Positions 44,863-53,716 of a DNA stretch of 64,000 bases are shown here, in pieces (the first letter of the stretch is position 1; each line of letters starts with the position of its first letter). The position numbers and the translations under genes are program-made. The stretch is from positions 62,001 through 126,000 of the forward strand of contig JAHHHH010000006.1 of assembly GCA_019359415.1 (NCBI GenBank), in the 5' to 3' direction. The notes under the pieces are model-generated. The model searched no databases. It saw only the letters and a program-made list of their open reading frames with translations, and was not told where the DNA came from. Source of the DNA: Iphinoe sp. HA4291-MV1. GTDB lineage: Bacteria; Cyanobacteriota; Cyanobacteriia; Cyanobacteriales; Nostocaceae.

Positions 44863-46452
44863 ATGCATCATACAAGGTTAAGATTTATCAGCAAACCATT
44901 CGGGGGTGTGGTACTGTTAACTGCTGTTAATATCGCTTTTGTGCCTGCTAGTTTAGCTCAGAATCAAGTCAAACAATCAACAATACAAACAAATACAAAT
45001 ACTCCAAGACAAGTCATACCAGCAGCGACACAAACAAATACAAATACTCCAAGACAAATCGTACCATCAACAGGACAGACAAATACAACATATACTCAGA
45101 GACGAGCCGTACCAGCAGCAGCGGCGACACAGGTAAACTTAAACTATACATTAGGAGGCGGCGATCGCGTCAGAATTAGCGTATTTGAAGTTCCTGAATA
45201 TTCAGGCGAGTACCAAATTCCTCCAGGTGGAGGAGTTAACCTACCTTTAATTGGTAACGTATCCCTGTCAGGACTCACTACAGAACAGTCGGCTGACTTA
45301 ATTGCTCAAAAGTACTCTCGCTACCTCAAACGACCCATCATCTCAGTCAATCTTTTATCACCCCGTCCCATTAATGTTTTCGTTGCTGGAGAGGTGACAC
45401 GTCAAGGCGCTTATACTCTCAGCTTACAAGGAGGCGCGGGAGATCAGCCCGGTGTACAATACCCAACTGTACTATCGGCACTAACGACGGCTCAGGGGAT
45501 AACGCAGTCAGCAGATGAGACAAAAGTGCAGTTAAGGCGTAAGCTGGGACGAGGTCAAGAGCAAGTCATCAACGTCAATTTAAAAGAAATTAGACAGACA
45601 GGCAGAATAACGCAGGATCTAACATTGCGGGATGGAGATACTATCTATGTCCCAACAGCAACTACCTTAGATTTGGTAGATGCACGAAATGCATCTGCAT
45701 CAAGCTTTGCTGCAGATCCTACCAGACCTCGTACAGTCGCAGTGATTGGTGAGGTTCTGCGTCCAGGTTCGTATCTTGTCACCCAAGGTACTGCAGAAGG
45801 GGGAAATGCAAATAATACAACAGGTGCGCCAAGTATAACTGGATTGCCAACTGTGATGCGAGCGCTGCAGCTAGCAGGGGGAATTACACCACAGGCTGAT
45901 GTTCGTAATGTCTCCATACGACGCCCCACTAGAACAGGCGCGGAACAATCGATCAAAGTTGACCTCTGGAAACTACTCAATAGTGGTGACATCAATCAGG
46001 ATGTGATTTTGCAAGACGGAGATACGATTGTGTTTCCAACTGCAACTGAAGTCAGCCGAGCAGAAGCGACTCAATTAGCGACTACGACTTTGTCTCCTTC
46101 ACGTATTCAAGTCAACGTGGTAGGCGAAGTGAAAGCTCCAGGAGTAAAAGAAGTTCAGCCTAACACCCCATTAAATCAGGCATTGCTTGCCGCTGGCGGA
46201 TTCAACGATGCTAGAGCCAGTAGAGCTACTGTTGATTTGGTTCGCCTCAACCCAGATGGCTCTGTAACCAAACGAGAAGTCAAAGTAGATATCAAACAAG
46301 GAATTAATGAGCAAACGAATCCCATACTCCGCAACAATGATATCGTGATAGTCAACCGCTCTGGTGTGGCTAAAGTCGGTGATACTATAGGTGCTTTGTT
46401 CAATCCTCTAGGCACTGTCCTTGGTTTTTTAAGGTCTATATTCGGGTATTGA
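44863..46452 (+). CDS. Outer-membrane polysaccharide export protein (Wza-like, SLBB domains)
   Basis: This 529-residue protein has a signal peptide (residues 1 to about 32, LLTAVNIAFVPASLAQ). Residues 35-85 are a low-complexity linker with three TNTNTPRQ-type repeats. The polysaccharide export domain (about 94-190; NYTLGGGDRVRISVFEVPEY) is followed by SLBB-type domains that begin VAVIGEVLRPGSYLV and INVNVVGEVKAPG-like strands. Homologs form the channel for capsule or exopolysaccharide. No glycosyltransferase or tyrosine kinase gene is adjacent. Confidence 0.9.
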   Translation: MHHTRLRFISKPFGGVVLLTAVNIAFVPASLAQNQVKQSTIQTNTNTPRQVIPAATQTNTNTPRQIVPSTGQTNTTYTQRRAVPAAAATQVNLNYTLGGGDRVRISVFEVPEYSGEYQIPPGGGVNLPLIGNVSLSGLTTEQSADLIAQKYSRYLKRPIISVNLLSPRPINVFVAGEVTRQGAYTLSLQGGAGDQPGVQYPTVLSALTTAQGITQSADETKVQLRRKLGRGQEQVINVNLKEIRQTGRITQDLTLRDGDTIYVPTATTLDLVDARNASASSFAADPTRPRTVAVIGEVLRPGSYLVTQGTAEGGNANNTTGAPSITGLPTVMRALQLAGGITPQADVRNVSIRRPTRTGAEQSIKVDLWKLLNSGDINQDVILQDGDTIVFPTATEVSRAEATQLATTTLSPSRIQVNVVGEVKAPGVKEVQPNTPLNQALLAAGGFNDARASRATVDLVRLNPDGSVTKREVKVDIKQGINEQTNPILRNNDIVIVNRSGVAKVGDTIGALFNPLGTVLGFLRSIFGY

Positions 46453-46659
46453 ACGAATCATAAACTGGGGACGCTAGTTGATCCTCTGGTCCCCAAATTT
46501 TTAGAGAAACTGCATTGCAATTCGTAAAGTCATAAATTTTGCGCTAAGCTATTCCACATTTAACTTACATGATTAAAGGGGGACCAGATGCTCACCCCAC
46601 AAAATTTGAAAAAATTTGAAGCAAGCAAATTAAATGTGCTGTCTTCTTGCTAATAACTA

Positions 46660-48294
46660 ATGACTAATGACTATTGGCGTAAAGCATCCTGGGCAAAAAA
46701 ATTACTATTTCCTTTGATGCTTGCTTTAGAGTGGAGCGTAGGAATACCCTCTACTCTAGCGGCAGAAAAAGTTACTATCCGCTTAGGTCCATTTCAGCAG
46801 TCAGTCGCGATCGCAGACTTAGAGAAGTTTGCCAAAACCGGGAGATTGCCAGAAAATTTGCAAGTTCTGTCACCCGTTTTGACGTCACAAGTGCGAGAAT
46901 TACTCAACTTACGATTAGAAGTCAATCCTGCTGTTGCAGACAGATTTATCGACAATTTGATGCGATCGCCAGGAGGTAGGCAGTTTCTATCATCTTTGGG
47001 CGGAGTCATGCCAGGTAGTACAGTAGAAAGTATCAAGGTGACCCTGAGTTTCGCACTCCGGCAGGCAAACGGTTTTAGCGCATTGAGTTTCTTGCGAGCT
47101 TACCCAGGAGAGAATATTACTGTAGACGCCACAAAAGCTGCAAGTTTGGCGCTTGAATTTAACCCAAATAACTTACAAAGTCAAGCCTTTGGTCTCTTGC
47201 TTGAACAAGAGTTGTCTGTTGAAAGTAGCATACCCTTCAAAGCAGCATTTGATCCAGCAGCACTGGGTCATCAAGTAGTACAGCAGCAGACAATTGTCCT
47301 AAGTGACCGACAACGTAATCGTATCATTCCTGTAGACATTTATTGGAGTCAGGAAAACGCTGAAAACCCACTCGTTGTACTCTCCCACGGTTTTGGGTCA
47401 AATCGGAAATTCTTGAGCTATTTAGCGCGTCATTTAGCTTCTCATGGCATAACTGTTGTTGCTGTTGAACATCCTGGGAGCAACGTCACTGCTGTTGATA
47501 AAGCTTCAGAAACACAGAACTTAACACAGCTGCTCAGCACCACTGAATTTATTGATCGACCAAAAGATATTAGCTTTGTACTAGATGAACTGGCAAAATT
47601 GAATACTCAAGTTGGGCAACTTCAAGGTAAGTTCAATACAGGAAAAGTTACTGTCATCGGTCACTCCTTAGGAGGTTATACTGCTTTGGCTTTGGTAGGA
47701 GGAGGGGTGGACTTGGAAGAGTTGCGTCAATTTTGTAAAGAATCTTTAAATATCGGTGAAGCTCCTGGTGATTGGTTGCAGTGTTCGGCTGCTTCCTTAC
47801 GAGAGAGAAAACTGAAAGTAAAAGATGAGCGGGTTAAAAGTGCGATCGCTCTTAACCCCCTGGTTGGCAAACTTTTTGGTAAAAAAGGTCTCACACAAAT
47901 CACCAAGCCAGTTTTAGTCTTAACTGGAACTGAAGACGCCCTCACTCCAGCGCTTAAGCATCAAATAGAACCTTTTACCCAACTTCGAGGTGAGAAGTAT
48001 CTGGTAACTGCTATTGGTGGTACTCACTTGAGTATTAGCGATCCAATGTACCCAGCAAGTGCAGCGACTACTCTTGTCAAAGAACGGCGAGGTGAAGAAA
48101 CCAAATCTCTTCGTCAATTAACCAAGGGTGTGAGTTTGGCATTCATCAAGCAACTAACACCAGAAGCAAAAATTTACAAACCTTTTTTAACACCAGCTTA
48201 CGCACAATCACTATCTACACCCCAGCTACCATTGCGTCTTACTTCTGAGTTACCAGCAAGTGTCAAACGGTGGCTTGAGCCTGTGAAGAAATAG
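46660..48294 (+). CDS. Exported alpha/beta hydrolase with N-terminal DUF1400
   Basis: This 544-residue protein has a signal-like N-terminus (LLFPLMLALEWSVGIPSTLA). A DUF1400 domain (about 30-160, KVTIRLGPFQQSVAIADLEK) is followed by the hydrolase, with LVVLSHGFGSNRKFL (oxyanion region), VTVIGHSLGGYTALAL (nucleophile elbow Ser), an Asp in VLTGTEDALTPA and a His in GGTHLSISD. The catalytic triad is complete. Substrate unknown; the family is typical of cyanobacteria. Confidence 0.9.
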   Translation: MTNDYWRKASWAKKLLFPLMLALEWSVGIPSTLAAEKVTIRLGPFQQSVAIADLEKFAKTGRLPENLQVLSPVLTSQVRELLNLRLEVNPAVADRFIDNLMRSPGGRQFLSSLGGVMPGSTVESIKVTLSFALRQANGFSALSFLRAYPGENITVDATKAASLALEFNPNNLQSQAFGLLLEQELSVESSIPFKAAFDPAALGHQVVQQQTIVLSDRQRNRIIPVDIYWSQENAENPLVVLSHGFGSNRKFLSYLARHLASHGITVVAVEHPGSNVTAVDKASETQNLTQLLSTTEFIDRPKDISFVLDELAKLNTQVGQLQGKFNTGKVTVIGHSLGGYTALALVGGGVDLEELRQFCKESLNIGEAPGDWLQCSAASLRERKLKVKDERVKSAIALNPLVGKLFGKKGLTQITKPVLVLTGTEDALTPALKHQIEPFTQLRGEKYLVTAIGGTHLSISDPMYPASAATTLVKERRGEETKSLRQLTKGVSLAFIKQLTPEAKIYKPFLTPAYAQSLSTPQLPLRLTSELPASVKRWLEPVKK

Positions 48295-48461
48295 AGTTGA
48301 GCAAAGTGTTCGTTGTGGGATGGAGATCTGCTATTAGCTGTACGTTTACTGGAAACTATGTTTGATATCGAGTAGAATCATTCTAGAAATTGTACAATTT
48401 TTTATTTTTTATAAATTTGTACAAAATTACCAATTCACTTTAATTGATATAGCGAGGCAGT

Positions 48462-48713
48462 ATGACTGTTGTAAGTGCAACTGAGGCTCGTGCTAATTTC
48501 CAAGAGCTAATTAATCGTGCTGAATACAAGGGTGAGCGCATCCTGATTCAGCGTCATGGCAAGGCTGTTGTGGCGATTATTGGTCTAGAAGACCTAAGAT
48601 TGCTGGAAGCTATAGAGGATGCTATTGACTCTGCTGAACTCCGCCGTGCCATTGAGCAAAATGATGGCTTTACCACACTAGAAGCTATTGTTGCTAGTCG
48701 TGGAAATGAGTGA
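48462..48713 (+). CDS. Phd/YefM-type antitoxin
   Basis: This 83-residue protein has the Phd/YefM N-terminal fold: VVSATEARANFQELINRAEY then RILIQRHGKAVVAIIGLEDL. Followed by a RelE/ParE-like toxin gene that overlaps its end by 8 bases. Probably represses its own operon. Confidence 0.92.
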   Translation: MTVVSATEARANFQELINRAEYKGERILIQRHGKAVVAIIGLEDLRLLEAIEDAIDSAELRRAIEQNDGFTTLEAIVASRGNE

Positions 48714-48981
48714 GCGTTACAATTTGAGAATTGCCAAGACTGCCGAGAAGGACTTGATTGACTTACCAACTAAACGGTTTAAGCAGGTCGTATCGAAGAT
48801 ATTCTCACTCCAGGGTAATCCTCGACCTCAAGACTACAAAGCACTTAAAGGTTACGAAGGTGGTTATCGAGTAGATCAAGGAGAGTATAGAATCCTCTAT
48901 AGGATTGATGATGAAAACTTGTTAGTTGATATTTTCAGAGTCGGCAAGCGGAATGATGATGAGGTTTATAAAAATCTGTGA
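48706..48981 (+). CDS. RelE/ParE-type toxin
   Basis: This 91-residue protein from the ATG at 48706 (MSERYNLRIAKTAEKDL) is chosen over an earlier non-ATG start at 48688 because the RelE fold begins there. Seen: QGNPRPQDYKALKGYEGGYR, DQGEYRILYRID, FRVGKRNDDEVYKNL, the usual basic RelE-fold residues. It would act on ribosome-bound mRNA or on gyrase depending on subgroup. A hairpin follows it at once. Confidence 0.9.
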   Translation: MSERYNLRIAKTAEKDLIDLPTKRFKQVVSKIFSLQGNPRPQDYKALKGYEGGYRVDQGEYRILYRIDDENLLVDIFRVGKRNDDEVYKNL

Positions 48982-48986
48982 ACCTC

Positions 48987-49051
48987 TGCCCCTTCTTTCC
49001 AAAGCCTACGGAAAATTTATTTTTTATAGGCGATTCTGGAGAGAAGGGGCA
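48987..49051 (+). terminator. Inverted repeat after the RelE-like gene
   Basis: TGCCCCTTCTTTCC and GGAGAGAAGGGGCA form the base of a long imperfect hairpin starting 6 bases after the toxin stop codon. Its location suggests a terminator; there is no T-run. Confidence 0.4.
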
Positions 49052-49230
49052 ACTGTGCGTGAGATTTGTTGATTCGCTCTCAGGGAGATCCAAAAAATAA
49101 AATAGAGCGCCGTCTAATTTATCGATTCTCCCAAATCCTTGCGTTGAGGTCGTCCCAGCCCGGAGGGTTGGGACACGGCTGGATATTTTATTACTTGTAA
49201 GTGCCTCACCAAGAATTTCCATCCAAAAGC
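49052..49230. other. Spacer with a palindromic repeat
   Basis: A TCCCAGCCCGGAGGGTTGGGA-like palindrome lies at 49154-49174. The minus-strand frame across this spacer is not protein-like in my reading. Confidence 0.35.
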
Positions 49231-49499
49231 CATTCGTGACAGGTTAAGGTTATGGTGCATTTGTCAATATGTAATAGGACTGAAAAATATCCAGAAAACT
49301 GTGGTCAAAAACATGATTTTTGGGTTAGCGATTGCGCAGAGCGCAGTGCCCTTTGGGCAATCGCTTAGTATTTAGACGCATCATTCATTCTTGCCCAAAA
49401 AAGTCAGTATAAAACTAAATTTTATACCTTATATTTTCCTCAATATTCAGGATAATTACTAATTGACAAAAGTAGTGCTGTCTTAACCTGTCACAAATG
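49231..49499. mobile_element. MITE-like element with 18-bp terminal repeats
   Basis: The 269-bp element has arms matching at 17 of 18 positions (CATTCGTGACAGGTTAAG, and CTTAACCTGTCACAAATG). The interior is AT-rich, with one dispersed palindrome at about 49326-49368 (AGCGATTGCGCAGAGC... CAATCGCTT type). It has no coding capacity. Confidence 0.65.
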
Positions 49500-49961
49500 T
49501 CCAAAAGCTGTCAGACAATTTTGGATTTTAGATTTTGGATAATGGAATTGACCCCACGGATCAATCTGGAGAGAAGTTGCCAGGAGGGTTTCCCTCCAAG
49601 CAAACTTCGGGGGGCTTGGGAATGAGCGGATTTTAGATAATGGAATTGGTTCCACAGGATTTATCCGCTTGCTCTGTACCATCAAGGAATCATTGGTCAA
49701 GCAGTGTGGGGAGCGTCAAGTAAACTAAATTACAAACTCAGTGCCAGCACACGCCACTCTCCTGGTGATTTAATAACCATGTCTAATTAGTTATTATGCC
49801 AAATGGCTGCAAATCTCGTATAACTTTCTCGCCTACTATTGCCTAGTACCGCAACTTGTGATAATAACATTACACATTCTGGACATTAGACTGAAGATAG
49901 GACATGGTGGTAGTGCTGCGTCCTTATGGCTAATTCCGCCAAATGCTAAATAGGAGAGTAC
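49500..49961. other. 462-bp intergenic region
   Basis: No gene seen. A segment with GGATAATGGAATTG occurs twice (about 49537 and 49636), an imperfect direct repeat of about 100-bp period. AATAGGAGAGTAC just before 49962 contains the ribosome site AGGAG for the next gene. Confidence 0.45.
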
Positions 49962-50801
49962 ATGGAACCAATTATTGCCATAGTTTTAGTCCTTATAGGG
50001 TATGCATTAGGATCTGCAAAACTTATTAATCAGGGAAATGAAGCTTTGGTTGAACGTTTGGGGCAGTATCATCGCAAACTGAGACCAGGACTCAACTTTA
50101 TCGTTCCCTTGTTGGATCAGATTGTAATGGAGGACACGACACGAGAGCAGGTTTTAGACATCAAGCCTCAGAATGTGATCACTAAAGATAACATCTACTT
50201 GGAAGTGGATGGCGTTGTTTACTGGCGCATCAGAGATATAGAGAAAAGCTTTTACGAAATTGACGATCTTCAACAGGCGCTGACAAACCTGACGACAACA
50301 ACGCTTCGAGAAATTATTGCCCAAAACACCTTGGAGGAAACCAATGCTGCCAGAGCTAACATGAACCAAGCATTATTGGATGAGTTGAATCGGACAACTC
50401 AAGAGTGGGGAGTTGAGATTCTCCGGGTAGATATTCAAAGTATTACACCGCCTGAGAGCGTGCGGAAATCAATGGAAGAGCAGCGAGCAGCTGAAATTAA
50501 TAGCCGCGCTGCGATTTTAGAAGCGGAAGGACAGCGCCAAGCGGCAATTAAGAAAGCAGAAGGTACGAAAACCTCAATGCAGATCATTTCTGATGCTTTA
50601 CGTGCCAACCCCGAAAGTAAGGAAATTCTACGGTATCTCGTGGCTCAAGATTACATCAATGCCAGTTACAGACTGGGTGAAAGCGAGAATGCCAAAGTTG
50701 TCTTTGTAGACCCAGGCAAAGGTGGTGAGATGATGGATTTGATCTCCGAGATGACATATCACGAAGATAATGGCAAAAATACTGAAAATAGTTCTACCTA
50801 G
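49962..50801 (+). CDS. SPFH/Band 7 (stomatin/paraslipin-like) membrane protein
   Basis: This 279-residue protein has an N-terminal membrane segment (IIAIVLVLIGYALGSAKL). The SPFH domain at about 25-190 contains NEALVERLGQYHRKLRPGL and LQQALTNLTTTTLREIIAQN, followed by a coiled-coil tail with EAEGQRQAAIKKAEGTKTSM. SPFH proteins form large membrane rings or scaffolds linked to membrane protein quality control. The stop overlaps tail-to-tail with folP by 4 bases. The start is supported by AGGAG. Confidence 0.92.
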   Translation: MEPIIAIVLVLIGYALGSAKLINQGNEALVERLGQYHRKLRPGLNFIVPLLDQIVMEDTTREQVLDIKPQNVITKDNIYLEVDGVVYWRIRDIEKSFYEIDDLQQALTNLTTTTLREIIAQNTLEETNAARANMNQALLDELNRTTQEWGVEILRVDIQSITPPESVRKSMEEQRAAEINSRAAILEAEGQRQAAIKKAEGTKTSMQIISDALRANPESKEILRYLVAQDYINASYRLGESENAKVVFVDPGKGGEMMDLISEMTYHEDNGKNTENSST

Positions 50802-51664
50802 TTTGACAGCAACACTTGCGAAGATTGTCGGAAAATAGCATCAGCAACCAACGATACATCGCGCATTTCTTTGACATCGTGAACTCGGAGGATATCAGCA
50901 CCATTAAAGATAGCAGCACAACACGCCGCCGCCGTTCCCCAGACTCGTGCTTTCGGGTCTGGTTGGTTTAAAATGCGACCAATGAAACTTTTACGGGAAG
51001 GTCCTACTAAGATAGGACAGTTGAGTTGATGCAATTGGGGTAAGCGGCGAAAAATTTCTAAATTTTGCTCGTAGTTCTTAGCAAAGCCAATACCTGGATC
51101 AATGATGATTTTTCCTTGGTCAATACCTGCAGTAGTAGCTGCAGCAGTTTGTTTTGTCAAGAAACTGTAAATCTCGCCTATCAAATCCTGATACTCAGTG
51201 AATTGTTGCATCGTTTGCGGGTTTCCTCGGAGGTGCATTAATATAATAGGCACATTCATCCTTGCCACTGTTAGCAGCATATCTGGGTCAAATATACCGC
51301 CGGAAATGTCATTAACTATATCTGCACCAGCTTCTACAGCAGCTTTAGCAACAACTGCCCTTGTTGTATCTATAGAAATTGGTACTGGTATCTCTTTTCG
51401 CAGCACTTGTAACACTGGAAGAATTCGGTCAAGTTCTTCTATAAGAGTAATTTGATTTGCCCCGGGTCGAGTTGACTGACCACCGACATCGATAATATCT
51501 GCACCAGCTGCTATCATTGCTTGCGCCTGAGCTAAAGCAGTGGTTGTCGTAATGAATTCGCCACCATCACTAAAACTATCAGGTGTGACATTGAGAACCC
51601 CCATGAGGTACGTTCGCTGTCCCCACTCAAAACAGCGTTCTCGAATGATTAAATTGGGTGTCAT
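50798..51664 (-). CDS. folP: Dihydropteroate synthase
   Basis: This 288-residue enzyme joins p-aminobenzoate to the pterin diphosphate in folate synthesis. TIM barrel with MGVLNVTPDSFSDGGEF, GADIIDVGGQSTRPGA, DIVNDISGG, IIIDPGIGFAKNYEQNL and GPSRKSFIG. Complete and typical in length. It precedes tpiA's downstream side: tpiA is 163 bases upstream on the same strand. Confidence 0.97.
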   Translation of the reverse strand: MTPNLIIRERCFEWGQRTYLMGVLNVTPDSFSDGGEFITTTTALAQAQAMIAAGADIIDVGGQSTRPGANQITLIEELDRILPVLQVLRKEIPVPISIDTTRAVVAKAAVEAGADIVNDISGGIFDPDMLLTVARMNVPIILMHLRGNPQTMQQFTEYQDLIGEIYSFLTKQTAAATTAGIDQGKIIIDPGIGFAKNYEQNLEIFRRLPQLHQLNCPILVGPSRKSFIGRILNQPDPKARVWGTAAACCAAIFNGADILRVHDVKEMRDVSLVADAIFRQSSQVLLSN

Positions 51665-51827
51665 AAGATTTACACTCTACACTCGTTCCTAGGGCTTTGC
51701 CTGAGAACGCTTTACGAGAGGCTCCGCCTCCAGATTTTACGATGACTATCGCTATTTCTACGTGAGGCAGAGCCTCACTGTATGCATTCCCTGGCTCAGC
51801 CAGGGAACGAGAGAAAATGTACATGAA

Positions 51828-52553
51828 TTACCGATAATTCACAAGTCTGGCGAAACTTGCGGGTTCCAAACTTGCTCCTCCCACCAGAACGCCATCAATT
51901 TCTGGTTCAGCCATGATTTTGTCTATCAAATTTGGCTTGACTGAACCACCGTACTGAATTGGCACATCAGGATTATTCAACTGGCTGCGAATTAAACCGA
52001 TGACACGATTGGCTTCCTTGCATTCACAAGTGTCACCAGTGCCGATCGCCCAAATTGGTTCATAAGCAATCACCAAATTCTCCTGATCAATATCCACTAG
52101 GTCTTTTTCGAGTTGGGTGCTAATCAGTGATTCTGTTTCTCCCGTATCTCGTTGTTGTTTCGTTTCACCTACACAGAGAATTGGGGTCAGACCAAACCTT
52201 TGAGCAGCTTTGAGGCGCAGGTTGACGGTGTAGTCCGTTTCACCAAAGTATTGCCGTCGTTCGCTATGACCGACAATAACATAGCGCACCCCAATTTCGG
52301 TGAGCATCGGTCCGGAAATTTCACCCGTATAAGCTCCACTCCCTTCCCAGTGAACATTTTGCGCCCCCAATTGTACACGGCTTCCATGCAAATTCTTGGA
52401 CAAAACATTTAGATTGGTGAAGGGGACGCATAATACCACTTCTCGGTCTTGAGGGGTTTGGTCCAAGCTGGGCAGAAATCCTTTTAAAAACTCCAGGGAT
52501 TCTGCCTGGGTTTTGAACATTTTCCAGTTACCGGCAATAACTATTTTTCGCAC
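51828..52553 (-). CDS. tpiA: Triosephosphate isomerase
   Basis: This enzyme (241 residues from the GTG at 52553) interconverts glyceraldehyde-3-phosphate and dihydroxyacetone phosphate. The start [19 protein letters not shown] is the family beginning; a longer frame to 52592 is not conserved. Catalytic His in [15 protein letters not shown], Glu in [14 protein letters not shown], phosphate loop in [10 protein letters not shown]. Complete. Confidence 0.96.
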   Translation of the reverse strand: MRKIVIAGNWKMFKTQAESLEFLKGFLPSLDQTPQDREVVLCVPFTNLNVLSKNLHGSRVQLGAQNVHWEGSGAYTGEISGPMLTEIGVRYVIVGHSERRQYFGETDYTVNLRLKAAQRFGLTPILCVGETKQQRDTGETESLISTQLEKDLVDIDQENLVIAYEPIWAIGTGDTCECKEANRVIGLIRSQLNNPDVPIQYGGSVKPNLIDKIMAEPEIDGVLVGGASLEPASFARLVNYR

Positions 52554-52761
52554 AGGTGATTTCGTCAAGAACAATAACGCTACTAGATGCATTTTTCAGT
52601 TTATGACTTTAAGGGGTCATCACGAAAGATAAACATCGTCGCTTCATGGATAAGGAACAACAAAATAATCAAGCCCTCGAAAGCGTGATCGCCCTCCACA
52701 ACACGCAAGGAGCAAGTACAATGGAGGTACAACCTTAGTTGTACCTCCAGAGGCTTCCAAG

Positions 52762-52977
52762 ATGAAACGGACACTTTATATTCCTGATGAGTTGTGGACA
52801 CAACTTGACGAATACTTAAAAGACCACCCAGAGCAAAACCCATCAAGTGTTGTACAGGCAGCACTGGCGGAAAAGTTACGCCCCAAAAATGGTTCAAGGC
52901 TACTATCGCTGGCAGGAATCGTGGAAAATGCTCCTACAGATGCTTCAGTTAATGAAGACTATTTGATACAAGGATGA
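52762..52977 (+). CDS. RHH-like antitoxin
   Basis: This 71-residue protein has a ribbon-helix-helix-like N-terminus (KRTLYIPDELWTQLDEYLKD, then PSSVVQAALAEKL). The C-terminal tail likely binds the toxin. Its stop overlaps the start of the PIN toxin gene (ATGA). It lies divergent from tpiA. Confidence 0.82.
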   Translation: MKRTLYIPDELWTQLDEYLKDHPEQNPSSVVQAALAEKLRPKNGSRLLSLAGIVENAPTDASVNEDYLIQG

Positions 52978-53381
52978 AGCGTCTCGTTTTGGATGCAGGT
53001 CCCCTGATTGCCCTGGTTTCTGTCCAAGATGACTACCATCAGGAATGCAAAGCGGGTTTTAGTAAATTACCAGCGTTGTTTGGTGAGGTTCTTACCCCTC
53101 TACCAGTGCTGTTTGAAGTTTACAAGTTTGTGCTGCGAGAACAATCGAGCCGTGCTGCAATGACTGCATTAGCTGTCATTTGTGAGAACACAGTCACTGT
53201 AGCACTGAGCATGGAAATGTTTCAGGATATTTACAGCATGGTTCGTCAGATACCAAATTGGCAGGGAAGTTTAGAGGATGCCTCAGTCGTAGCGGTAGCT
53301 CAGCTTTATGACGCTAGTGTTTGGACATTGGATTACAGAGATTTGAGTTGGTTCAAGAGTCTGGAATTGTGGTCGCCGTGA
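52974..53381 (+). CDS. PIN-domain toxin (VapC-like)
   Basis: This 135-residue protein has the PIN acidic residues: Asp in RLVLDAGPLIAL, Glu in LPVLFEVYKFVL, Asp in SLEDASVVAVAQ and Asp in WTLDYRDLSWF. ATG overlaps the antitoxin stop. It is only distantly similar to the PIN toxin at 36311-36706. Confidence 0.87.
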   Translation: MKRLVLDAGPLIALVSVQDDYHQECKAGFSKLPALFGEVLTPLPVLFEVYKFVLREQSSRAAMTALAVICENTVTVALSMEMFQDIYSMVRQIPNWQGSLEDASVVAVAQLYDASVWTLDYRDLSWFKSLELWSP

Positions 53382-53716
53382 GCATTGCACAGGACAAGTC
53401 AACTACTTACACTGACACCTTCCGGTACAGTCAAATAATTTATGAGTATTTTACTTCTGGAATGAGATACAAGTAAGAAAAATCAAGAAACGATATTTTC
53501 TCAGTTGGCTAAAAAGCTCTATTTATAAAGGATTGAGGTAGATGCGAGCGTTCATCCTTCTTGCGCAGTCGAGGCATTTGTTGTTAGTAACAGCAAAGTG
53601 CTTATCTGTACCTCAAATCTGAGTTAAATAGCTACTTCACGATGTGGTCGTCGTCGCTTCCCGGAAGTCATGATAGTAAACGAGATATATATATAAATTT
53701 AAAATCCAAAATTAGC
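53382..53716. other. 335-bp intergenic region
   Basis: No gene seen. It contains the promoter region for the GTPase gene; a non-conserved in-frame extension of that gene reaches up to 53642. Confidence 0.4.

Noticed and set aside
48935-49222. 95-codon minus-strand frame after the RelE-like toxin
   Set aside because: It covers a long inverted repeat and a palindrome and overlaps the toxin gene; probably repeat sequence without coding function.
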